A stretch of DNA of 64,000 bases, taken from Emydura subglobosa. Its lineage: Eukaryota; Chordata; Testudines; Chelidae. The notes below the pieces were generated by a model. The model saw only the letters and a program-made list of their open reading frames with translations, ran no database searches and was not told the DNA's origin. The position numbers and the translations under genes are program-made. Positions within the stretch are counted from its first letter, which is position 1. Every line of letters starts with the position of its first letter. Shown here piece by piece: positions 25,495 through 37,923 of this stretch. The stretch covers positions 67,097,075 through 67,161,074 of the forward strand of contig ML679961.1 of NCBI GenBank assembly GCA_007922225.1. Reading direction: 5' to 3'.

Positions 25495-26072
25495 TGTGTA
25501 ACAGAGCATGCTTGTCCTTTAAGGTCAGGTGCAGTCCAGCACACCTGTTACAGGGCCATAATCCTTTAAAAACAGGCATTCTGGTACTTCTAGTCCCCCG
25601 GAAGCCTGCTGAAAGCAAAGCCTGCTCAGAGATGAAGCAGGTTATAAAAGTCAAGCTATGGTATCAAAGGGAGAGAAACTTGGGGGAAAAGCAGGGAGTC
25701 TTTCCATTGGAAGATCTGAAGGAGAACAGGTGTGGTTTTTAGGAATCTCTTGGAAAGGGCCTGGGGAAGGAGCTCGAGTGGACCTAGGGCCAGAAGCCAG
25801 TGAGAGGGCCAGGGTTTGACGAACTGTTGAGGACACCTGGAGCCAAGAGGAGCAAAGACGACAATTCAGACTCTAGTGAGATGGCTGTAAAAGACCTCGG
25901 CAGTCAAGGGGTAGAAGGAATATTGTGAACCCTGATAAAAGGGAAAAATAAGTATTTGCGGGCTCTATTGTAAGGGCTGTGGACACCTAGATGGGAAGAT
26001 TATAGGAATATATATTTTATAGTAAATTATTGGTATATAATTTGTATATTAATAAACTAGACAAGAGAATGG
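25495..26072 (+). mobile_element. Possible solo LTR in the FUT8 intron
   Basis: A block less AT-rich than its surroundings with LTR-like layout: it can be bounded by TG...CA, has a TATA-like GGTTATAAAAGTC at 25640-25652, and ends with an AATAAA hexamer at 26050-26055, before a possible end at GGCA. No internal retroviral or Gypsy coding sequence adjoins it, and I could not confirm a 4-6 bp target duplication. It may instead be another interspersed repeat. It lies in the 1.95-kb intron, antisense to FUT8. Confidence 0.35.
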
Positions 26073-26339
26073 CAGATATTATCTTTAAATTCTATTTGTA
26101 TGAGATGTGATCATCAGAAGCACTAAAGAGATATGGGGAGAATTGATGTTCAACTGTGCACCTAACAACACAGAAATAAGTAACTGTAATACAGAGTAAA
26201 ATGATTGATCTGAGGTTTCTAAATATGTGGAGTCTGGTTTTGTATCTATCATATTTTGGAGATTTATTTATAGTTAACATTTATTATGTACAATAAACAC
26301 ATGTACAATTACTGGGCTAATACCACAATAAAATTCCTA

Positions 26340-28328
<1,989 letters not shown>

Positions 28329-28560
28329 ATCTTGCTTGTCTACACTAGGAGAGTTCTGCCAGTATAGCTATAATGCTTTAGCTAAACTGGCAAATTGTGC
28401 TAGTGTGGATGCAGTTATGCCACTTATAACTGGGCTTACACTTGTATAGCTCATGGTAGTTCCCTGAACAAACAAACTATGCCATTATAAATACAGTTAT
28501 ATTGGTAAAACTGTACCCATGGTTGGACTTATACCAGTATAGCTATGTCAGTAAAAGAAA
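28329..28560. mobile_element. Fragment of a short DNA transposon or SINE-like repeat
   Basis: Begins near CTTGTCTACACTAGGAG, similar to the terminus of the element at 8.46-9.09 kb. It contains repeated CCAGTATAGCTAT units (28358-28371 and 28531-28545). Non-coding. The right boundary is unclear because a LINE follows directly. Confidence 0.45.
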
Positions 28561-28594
28561 AAAAAATCACACCCCTTTCAAGTGAAGGCCAGGC

Positions 28595-29520
28595 CTTAGA
28601 AGATCACAATATGATAGGATTTAACCAGGACAGTTCCTGCATAGAAGATTTGTGCCTCACTAATCAAATGGAACTGTTTGAACACATCAGTAAAGTAATT
28701 GACAAAGAAGAACTAGTTGACATAATTTATTTAGACTTTCAAAAGTCCTTTGACAATGCACCCCTCACAAGAGGCTATTAAAGAAAGTAAGAGTCAAGGG
28801 ATGAGAGGCAAAGTATTGTCATGGATCAAAAACTGGCTAAGAGAGAGAAAACAAAGAGTAAGAATAAATGGTCAATTTTCATTGTGGCAAAAGATAAACA
28901 CCAGGGTGCCACAAAATTTCATATTTGGGCCTGTGTTGTTTAATATGTTTATTAATTATCTGGGAAAAGTAAGCAGTGAGGTGCAAAATTTGCAAATGAA
29001 ACAAAATTATTTAAGACAAGTCCAGACAAGACTTAAGAACTTCAGAAGGACCTAAGCAAGCTGCAGAATGCGCAACATAATGACAGATCAAATTAACTCT
29101 TGATAAATGCAAAGTAATGCACATTGGGAGCAAAAAAAATGGAACTATTCAAACACTGTACTGCTTTCTAAATATACTGTATCAACTCAAGGAAAAGATC
29201 TGGGCATCAACGATAATGGCTCAGTGAAGATCTCTGCATAATTTGCAGCTGTGGTCAAAAAAAGCAAACAAAATGTTAGGATACTTAAGGAACGGGACTG
29301 GAGTATAATATGGAAAATATTACAATGCCACTATAAATCAGTGTTTCACCCTCATCTGGAATACTGTGTTCAGTACTGGTCACCCCATCTCTAACAGGAT
29401 TTAACAGAATTAAAGGGGGTTCAGAAATGAGCAATGAAAAGGATTTGGGATATGGAAAAGCTCTTGTACAAAGAGAGAATGAAAAGACTGACATATTTAT
29501 AGATGAATATAGAATATTGA
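28595..29520 (+). mobile_element. CR1-type LINE reverse transcriptase fragment
   Basis: Plus strand. Reads EDLCLTNQMELFEHISKVID, then DIIYLDFQKSFDNAP, where the first catalytic Asp region (Y-L-D-F-x-K-A-F-D) is visible. After a frameshift it reads MRGKVLSWIKNWLRERKQRV and TRVPQNFIFGPVLFNMFINY (P-Q-G-S-V-L-G-P-x-L-F in intact copies). The expected acidic A-D-D box just after it is lost. The 3' portion (29250-29500) has the conserved cluster around SVFHPHLEYCVQYWSP. Dead copy without a clear 3' end. Confidence 0.85.
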
Positions 29521-29759
29521 ATTTTGAATGATATTGAGCAGATGGATCTCATAATAAAGGAATAAGGGTACATTAAATGAAACTGAAAGGTGGCAAACGG
29601 AAAACTGATAGAAACTGATATTTTTTCTCACAACACAAAATTAGACCATGAAACTTAATGTCATTATAATAGTAAATTAAAACAAAAAAGTTTTTTAAAG
29701 GCTATAAAACTCATGCTTTAGTCTCTATTTGGGTTAAGAGATTAACAAAAGAGGGTTGT

Positions 29760-30670
29760 CCTCAAAACAGTGCTAAGTGCATTGTTAAAAATGGTGCAGC
29801 CTTATACAAGCACTCTGCAGATCAGTGAATGGCACCTGGAAACATACCACAGTTTTCAGATTTATGGCTTTCCGGTATACCAACAGTTGAGTGTAATACC
29901 CTCCTCACCACCAGTACCTTTTATTATTAAAATTATTGCTGGATTTCAAAGGATGGGGTTTCTGAACTCTTCAAGCACCATTGATGGAACCTATATCCCT
30001 AATATTAGTCCACTGAAACGGACGAAGGAATACAGGAACCAAAAAGTCACTATTCACTGATTCTCCAATACTTAGTGGACTACAGGGGTTGGTTCATGAA
30101 CACGAACGTTGGATGCATGGGAAAAGTCTGTGATGCCAGGTGCTCAGGAGTTTAAACTTATATTGTAGAGGGGGGAAGAGACTTTATTCCCCCAAAACGA
30201 TGTGATTATATGCCAACATATATTTGTGCCAACATTTATTTTGGGAGACTATGCATACCCACTTCAACTGTGCATACTACTTCAACTACTACAACTTCAA
30301 CTGTGCATACCCACTTCAACTGTGGCTTACTGTGGCTGTACCCTGACATTGCTGACCCAACAGAAAAGGAATTCAACTACAGAGTGAATAACTGCAGAAT
30401 GATGATGGAATGCATCTTTGGCTGGCTGAAAGCCTACTGTAGATGCCTCTGGATGGCTTGGATGCCAGTTTGACTAACACCGTGCAGATTACCATGGCAT
30501 GCTGTGCCTTGTACAACATATGAGAGGCTGAAGAGGACTACTCCACAGAGAGTGGGCAAAAGACAGATCTGTTTTACAAAGCCTGTGGAAGCAACCAGAT
30601 CCTACCCATGTGTACATAACTCCTGGTTCTCAGCAGGCCAGAGAAATTTGTGATGCTGAGTGCTCTTACA
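29760..30670 (+). pseudogene. PIF/Harbinger (HARBI1-like) transposase pseudogene
   Basis: Relic of a DDE transposase. The plus strand reads GFLNSSSTIDGTYIPNISPL (29957-30014), the block around the first catalytic Asp (A-I-D-G-T-H-I in intact relatives). Further on come FILGDYAYPLQ (about 30235-30270), around the second Asp, and EFNYRVNNCRMMMECIFGWL (about 30369-30428), around the catalytic Glu, followed by KAYCRCL. Shortly after, a shifted frame gives a TMACCALYNI-like motif. The D-D-E order and spacing identify the family. Stops and frameshifts split it, and a local CTTCAACT/GTGCATAC expansion (30260-30320) disrupts the middle. It could be a domesticated-gene retrocopy, but no intact frame survives. 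Confidence 0.8.
30262..30325. repeat. Short tandem array inside the transposase relic
   Basis: The motifs ACTTCAACTGTGCATAC and ACTTCAACT recur four to five times, an expansion that interrupts the Harbinger-like reading frame. Confidence 0.8.
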
Positions 30671-31314
30671 TCGTGAGACAGCGGGGAGCCAGAAGGTGAC
30701 TTGGGACTTTGCTGGAAAAGCTCAACAGATCACTCACTTCTATTGTAAGACACCTCAGTGGGTTTTGATCTCCTGCAGCTGATGTTAATGTATTAACTGA
30801 AAACACACAGTTGGGGGAGGGCCCTCAAGGTCAACAACTCTGGCCTTGGTTTTGTACTGAGGAGAGTTTTAACACACTTCAAGGCCATTATTGGGCAATA
30901 TTTTTGTTATATGTTAACTGCTCAGTATCAGGTTGCTCTATGGGAAGTACTTAAGCTTTGCTAAAGTAAATTAAAAATGGTACATTTGAGGAGGGACTTC
31001 ACACACTTCTTCCTCACAAAGTTTTCTGACATTGTTGCTCACAGCACTTATCAGTTGCTATGTATGATTACTCCTGTGGCATGAGTGCTCCCATGGTTTC
31101 CAATGGTCACTGTTTGGTGGAAGTGGAGAAGGAAGGATCGTAAAAGCAAAGCAGGTATCTTCAATATGAATTTAGTTTTGTTTCCCTTGTCTGTATTATC
31201 ACTTAAATCATTAACAAAGCCATAAGATATTTCAGTTAACTTGTCTTCTGTTTTTCACTCCGGTGCTTTGGACAGTGACAGTTATTTCACAGATTACTTC
31301 ATTGTCATGAAGTG

Positions 31315-32600
31315 AAAGTTACTCACTCTGTGTAGTAACTGAGGTTCTTCGAATGTGTGTCCCCATGGGTGCTCAACTTGTAGGTGCAGAAGTGCCCCCT
31401 GCGCCTGGATTGGAGATCTTCATCAGCAGTGCCCGTCAGACCACATGTGCGTACCGCCCCGCCTCTCGCGCTGAGAGCAAGATGTATATATAGTGCTGTG
31501 CAGTCCAACTGCCCCCAGTTCCTTCTCTGCCACAGAATGTATGTTTCTGACTATGAAGCAGAGGAGAGATGAGCAGGTAGGGACACAGATCTCAAAAAAC
31601 CTCAGTTACTGCACATGGTGAGTATCCTTCTCTTCTTCAAGTGATATCCCTATGGGTTCTCCATTTGTAGGTGACTAGAAAGCAGTGCCCCTAATTGGAA
31701 GGCTGGGACTTCGGAGCAACATTTATTGCTGATGATAGGACAACATAGCCTAGGAGAGTGTCCGCTGTGGTGACATGAATAGCAGCATAGTGATGGGCAA
31801 AAGTGTCTGCTGATTCCGATGTGCGTCTCCCAGAGATCTGTGTCCCACTACTGCTCTGGAGCACAATTGAGGACGTCAGGCATTTTGCAGAATGGCAAAA
31901 AGATCTATGGTAGGGAATCCCCAATGTTTGAAGATGAGCTGAAGAACTTGCGTATCCAGTTCCCACTTGTGACTGTGGGAGAATCTCCTGCTCAGTGCAT
32001 CCATGGCGGTGTTCTGGTGGTGTTCTGCAGCTGAGATGGTCTTGTTTGTGTGGGATACACCAGTTCCATAATTTCAGTGCCTCCGAGCATAGAATGGGAC
32101 CTCACTCTACCTTGCCTGTTGATGGAAAACATGCAGGTGAGATTGTCCATCATGACTCTGATGGTACAATGTTCGAGTAGAGGGAGGAAATGTTGGCAGG
32201 CATTGAGGATTGCTTGTAGTTCTAGAAGGTTGATGTATAGGGTGAATTCAGTTAACATCCATCTGCCCTGCACCGTGTGATTGTGAAGATGCACTCCCCA
32301 ACCAATTAGGGAGGCACTGGTTGTTAGAATCATGGTCAGTGGTGATCGGAGGAAAGGAAACTCCAACACAGATGTTCTTGGGCTGTGTCCATGAAAGTAG
32401 TGAGTCCTTGACTCTCATCAGTATGGATAACAGCTTGTGGAGGCTGTGTTTGTGGGGGAGATATACTGTACGGAGCCATGTTTGAAGATATCTCATGTGT
32501 AACCTGGTGTATATGACCATGAAAACAGCAGCTGCCATTTGGATAACAGTGCATCAAAATTGTGATCCCTGGGTTGGAAACACGAAAACCCTCCCATGAC
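31315..32600 (-). mobile_element. DIRS-type retrotransposon fragment: RNase H region and terminal repeat
   Basis: Minus strand. Reads MVIYTRLHMRYLQTWLRTVY (32520-32460), then TTSASLIGWGVHLHNHTVQG, ELQAILNACQHFLPLLEH and MDNLTCMFSINRQGRVRSHS (about 32110-32050). This is the RNase H-like half of a DIRS polymerase (D-A-S-x-x-G-W-G-A-H ... D-N-T-x-A-x-x-Y-I-N-R-Q-G-G). The conserved D-A-S Asp is changed to Ser-Ala-Ser here. At 31330-31380 the sequence GTAACTGAGGTTCTTCGAAT resembles DIRS termini, and an inverted, diverged partner (CTCAGTTACTGCACATGG) lies at 31601-31618. No recombinase frame is left between them. Upstream the copy fades near 32600. Confidence 0.78.
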
Positions 32601-35160
32601 CACAATCCCAAAATTCTACACCATACCTTATTTCCTTCCCTTTCCATGATGGTATATAGTTGGTGTGCATAGAGAATGGATAAATATTTTTGTTCTATGT
32701 GAAACTGATGGCAGGATTTAGGGCCATATGCACCAATGGTTAGTTTTCTGTGACTCCCCACCCCACAAATAGATATGCAAAGAATCTCAACATCGACCCA
32801 TCCCACCTTTATATCCTGTATAATTCCTGAATATTAATTCCCTAATATTTAATGGTTCTACAGTTATGAGACTCAAGGCCAAGTTCTTACACTATTATAG
32901 TTGAGATTAATTTAGCTCTTTGAATATAGCACAAACCCTGTGCAGAAATTTTACAGCTGAGTCAAATGCTCTAAGATTTGTTAATGTTACATAATCAAAA
33001 CTTTTGCTAGGCAATATTTTTCATAGGAGATCTCAGTATCCAACTTGGAGTCCTAAGGATCCGTTCCACCCTCAAGACATCATAACATGGCAAACCATCC
33101 CTCTGGCTGCGGACTGAGTATTGGAGTTGTCAATATTACTTAATCTTCCAAAAATGGTGCTGTGAATCCCACCTCCTTTTGCCCTCCAGAACAAGAGATT
33201 GGAAACTGGCTCTCCTGTACTGCCCAGGAGAAAACCAATAGTGTGTGAAGTATTTTCCAACAGGCAGTTTTGTTACAAATCTGAAACTGGTCTCTTGTTG
33301 ATTTTCAACAGCTTAGTTTCAATAACTTCATGTAAATTCTAAGTCAAGTGTGATTTTAGTTTAGTTGATTGAAGAAAAGGGATTCAAATATCATATCCTG
33401 AGTATTCCCTCGCTGATCCCACCAGCAATGACTACCTTCCCCAGTGCTTGGATGCAGGATACATCAAAGTGAATAGGATTTTCATTCATCCCTTCTACTG
33501 AAGCAGCCAATTTCCAGTGTAGCCGCCAGCTGACCTTTTGTATACAGTACTTACACTGTGCTGTGCTTAGAAACTTTCAAAAGGTTCTTCTGATGAAATG
33601 TAGCGTTAAACCTGCTCAGAATGCCACTAGTTATTGAATTGTTTGGGGAGCAAACGTCCCAAGATGAGTCCTATGCTAGAGAACTCACATATCAGCCGAG
33701 CCAATGGGCAGCCAGAGCCTTTCAAAAAGATTGAGCCAAATTGTTTGCTGATATAAATAGGTATAACTCCAACTGAAGCCAGTTTACACCAGCAGATAAT
33801 TTGATTAATGAATTATATGTATATGAAAGGAAATATAACTGACAAATTGCATTTTTAAAATGTACAGTATCACTATGTTAAAGCAACCAAATAAATCTTT
33901 AAAGAAGCTTGCAAATCAATGGGTTAACAACTAAGATTTGGGATAGAGCTAAAAACAGGACGTTAATACAATGAATACTGCACAAGCCTTGAAAGAAAAT
34001 GTCACGGAGAAGAAATCTGTAAATAAAACTTTATTTTCAATCTATAATGCCTTGTGAGAGCATGATTCCGATAAGTGTTTAGTATCTGAAATTGCCACTG
34101 GCATCAATGGAAGTAATGGTGGCTCAGCATCTTTCAGGAAAAAGACCCCCATTCTATTAAAAAGAAATGTATGAAAAATCAGATTTTTGAATCTGTGAAA
34201 GGAAAGCAATGAAAAAAAAAGCTGAAACAATGATTTTCCGTCCTAATAGATGACAACTATTAAGTAAAACTTAACAGACTGTCTAAATGACCATTTCAAC
34301 AACAGTGTACTTTCATAAATATTTACTCAATACTGAATATATCACATCCTAATATGAAGGGCAACTCCTGAAGTAGAAATTCTATGTATTCATTACCTTA
34401 TTACACTATTAGGAAAGGAACAAGAATGAAACTCCACGGAGTAGGCACTGGAAATAACCCATGATGTTTTGATACTTTGCAATTTGGACATTAAAAAAAG
34501 CATTCAACATGCTTGATTATGTATAAAGAGTGGGAGAGACTGCCTTTGCCCAGAGGAGTTTATAATCCAATTCAGAGATAGATGAAACAGTTCAGATTAT
34601 AACACAATACACCAAAAGGCAGGTAATTGTCAAGTAGTGGGAATACATTCTAATAGATCAGTGTTAAAGGAGTTTTGATAAGTGACTCCTGAACTGTAGC
34701 CAGTAGTGTTGGAGGAAAATTCAATTAAAATATTGTCTTAGAAGTTGGATAGTATATGTTTCATTATTCTTGATGAAGGCAATGGGTGGCTTACATATAA
34801 CAAGTGAATCAGGCAGAAGTCACCAGAATACCCAGGAATGGAATATTTAAAAATGATGTCACACAGACCAACATTAATTCAGTAAAGCACTTAGCACATG
34901 CTTAACTTTAAGTGCATTAGTAGTCTTATTGAACTCAGAGGGACTTCTCAAGTACTTTAAGTGCATAGCTGGACCAGGGCCTAAATAGTTTCAAGTGGCT
35001 CTCCAGTTCCACACCGTAAAGTCTCTTTACAAAGAGCCATGAACTGGCACTTTTCACTTTAAGCATGAATATAGTACTCTGAGCATGAGGATATACTCCA
35101 AGCAGACAGTCAAGGTAAGAGACCACTGTTGGAACTATCAAAACTTTTCACTGCACTGAC
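32600..35160. other. FUT8: FUT8 intron, nothing firmly recognised
   Basis: A minus-strand frame at 32600-32806 adjoins the DIRS piece but does not resemble it. The rest is AT-rich with no coding or repeat signature that I can assign. Confidence 0.5.
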
Positions 35161-35164
35161 AGCA

Positions 35165-36280
35165 GATAGGAACAAAAATTGCCATACAGGATCAAACCAC
35201 ATCTATTCCAGCTTCCTGCCTCTGATAGTAGCTACATACATAAGTACTTATTACTGGAGAAACCCAAATTGGGCAATTATGGAATAATCGTCTGATAGGA
35301 ATTTTATTTCTAACACTTTGAGTCGGAGTTTGACTTATACAATGAGGCATGAGAATTCATATCCCTTCCAAACTTGAGATTTTTGCAAATAATCCTATCA
35401 AATATAGTATATACTCATCCACGTTAAGTATCCAATCCTTTTTTAATTCTCTTAACATCTTGGTTCCAATCATATTTTGTGGCAATAAGTTCCACAGACT
35501 AAGTTGTGTATTGTGTACAAAAAAGTTTTCCTTTATCAGTTTAAAAATTGCTAACATTCAGTTTCATTAACTTTCTTCTTGTTCCTGTATTATTAGGAAC
35601 AGTAAATTAAGAGATCCCAATTTACCTTCTTGATACTACTCATTATTTTGTACAGCTTTATACTGTCCCCTTTTATTTATCTCATCTCTAAATTAAAAAG
35701 TCAGAATCTTTTCAATCTCTCTTCATATAAAAGTTTTACCATGCCTCTAATCATTCTCACCACCTGAAGCTTTGAGCATCTATGTACATTGTGTCAGCTG
35801 ACTCTCCTTTGATCACTATTTTATTGATATGTCCAAATTATTATTACAGATTAGTGAGACATAGCTTTCATTTGCAGAAACCATACTTGTCACTTTATAT
35901 CATATTATAATCAGCTATGTGTTTTATAATGCTATCTTTAAATTATTGTTTCAAGCAACTTATCTGGTACTTAAATAAAAAAAATGATTTAGCTACTCTG
36001 CAATGTCCTTATCTTCCTTAATTGCTTACTTTGTTCACTGGTAGCCCAGAGGACATACTGATCCTCTCCAATACTTTATTCTAGTATACTTAGAGAACTT
36101 TCTTGTTATTTATTTTTATTCCCTTTGGCTATTTGCTTTTCAAATTTCATTTTAGCCCTCTTAATTTAATTCTTATGTTTAGCAAGCTGGAGTTTATGCT
36201 CTTTTCTATTGTCTTTCATACTGTTTCACTTACTGCCAGTTGACCACTGGTTGAGAGCTCCATTCAGCTGACTATTCACT
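35165..36280 (-). mobile_element. CR1 LINE, minus strand, old copy
   Basis: Diverged CR1 3' half in reverse orientation. On the plus strand the order of landmarks is the reverse complement of a typical CR1 end: GCCATACAGGATCAAACC (35182-35199), then GTGGCAATAAGTTCCACAGA (35480-35499), then ATCTCATCTC and TTTTCAATCTCTCTTCATAT. Continuing sequence to about 36.28 kb resembles the part further 5' in the element. High divergence and many stops indicate an ancient insertion. Confidence 0.75.
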
Positions 36281-36289
36281 AATTTGCAT

Positions 36290-37380
36290 GGTAAAATTTC
36301 AGCTCCCTTTCAAGTAACAGTGGACATAGCTAGTTGAGTGCTAATTGAAAGGTCTCTTTGAACACACTATTCACACGCTCAGTGTTTGTAAGTACAGCAC
36401 CTTAGAGTACTTTTGCTGGAAGTTTTCTTAAAACTATGGTATCCTACTTTCGATTTCCATAAGAATATTAATATTGCATGAATCAGGGCTTTGATTTAAT
36501 TTTAGTTTTTGTTGCTAGAAATACAACCAAAAATGGAACAGCTCCTCTGTGTTTTTCAGTCTTTGCATCTGATAGGGGTTTCTGTAAGCTGAATGAGCTG
36601 CTGTCACCTTCCATATGAATCTCATCACAGCTCTACTTAAATAACAAGCAAAGAAAGCTATTATTTCCTGTTTGAAGCCTTAACCCAACAAAGTGAAGAG
36701 CTGTAAATTAAATCAGATGAAATACAGCACAAATGTTAAGAATGTTGTTAAGAATTAGCATATCACACAGTAAAAGTGATTGTGCTGAATTCTCACAAGA
36801 CACTTTACTATCATGCTGACAACTGCACATGTATTGCAAAGACAACTGGCTCATGGTTCAATGACCTCAATGATATTCTGATATATCTCTTTAGAGACCA
36901 CACAACAAAAAAATGACTAGTGGAAATTATGCATTATCTTTGTGAGCTATGCAGCTTCATAAGTACCAAATAGCTTAGAAGAAACAAAAATAAGCATTTG
37001 TTTTCTTTGCATTGTGCAGAAGAATGTGTGTCCCACAACTGCTCATAATGCTTTTGAAAGTATTATTATAATGGACACACCTGGTAGTGACTTCATAATT
37101 AGGACTGAGGTCTAAAAGGAGTTTAAAATAGGACAGAAATTCCTGTTCTTCTCTAAAAATAAGTGGTCAACAGAGTGAAATATCACAGTTTGTTTTTACC
37201 CTCTGAATTTTGTATATAGGTTTTTATTGGGTCTCTCTTCAAAAATGTTTTAATACGAAGTCTTTGAAATTGGGCTCTGAACTGTCAGTGGCACTCCTTT
37301 TTTTTATTGTTGACCAATATATTTATAAACAAACATCTACACAAAAATTGGTGGATCCTAAGTAAATCTGGCACAATGCG
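36290..37380. other. FUT8: FUT8 intron, nothing recognised
   Basis: AT-rich sequence with only short spurious frames. Confidence 0.55.
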
Positions 37381-37599
37381 CAACTTTTAAAAAATGGATT
37401 TAGAATCAGTTTAATTTGTTAGTCAAGTTATAACTAAGTTTATGTGCTGTGTACCTGATCAATGGGGTTAGGTACAGATATAACACTGGGGCCACATGCA
37501 TATAAAATCATCTCAAGAAGGTACATAAAGTGATGATGGGGGAGGAGGTCAAGATGTTGGTACGTAAATTGTTCGTGCACAGCTGCTGACAGATAAAAT

Positions 37600-37923
37600 C
37601 TCCTGTCAGCAGCTGTATTTGTACTGCACATCGTATATGTGATGTCACGCCACATGAAGGACGCCATTTTGCTCTACAAAATGGCATCCTCTGCACAATG
37701 TGACCTTGTACATGTGGTGTGTACAAAGTCATGTGATGGGAAGGATGCCATTTTGTAGAGCAAAATGGTGTCCTCCCTGTATTGTGACCTTGCACACACC
37801 GTACGTAAAAAACCACACTAGGCAGAGCAAAATGGCGTCCTCCACACATCAGGGATCACCACAACCCCATCTGCTGAAGATGCAACCCCACTTGGGGTGA
37901 TAATCTAAAGTTTGGGAACTGCT
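37600..37923. mobile_element. Fragment of a hAT-like element with internal repeats
   Basis: The complement of the right end reads CAGCAGTTCCCAAACTTTAG, a hAT-like terminus, and it interrupts the DIRS reverse transcriptase that resumes at 37924. Inside are two 50-bp direct repeats (37657-37710 and 37738-37791). Each centres on a palindrome GCCATTTTG-6 bases-AAAATGGC-like, with the 6-base core in opposite orientation (CTCTAC versus GTAGAG). A third partial copy lies at 37826-37840. The left terminus and target duplication were not found. Confidence 0.5.

Noticed and set aside
31819..32280. Plus-strand frames of 60-76 codons
   Set aside because: Antisense shadows of the minus-strand DIRS RNase H region.
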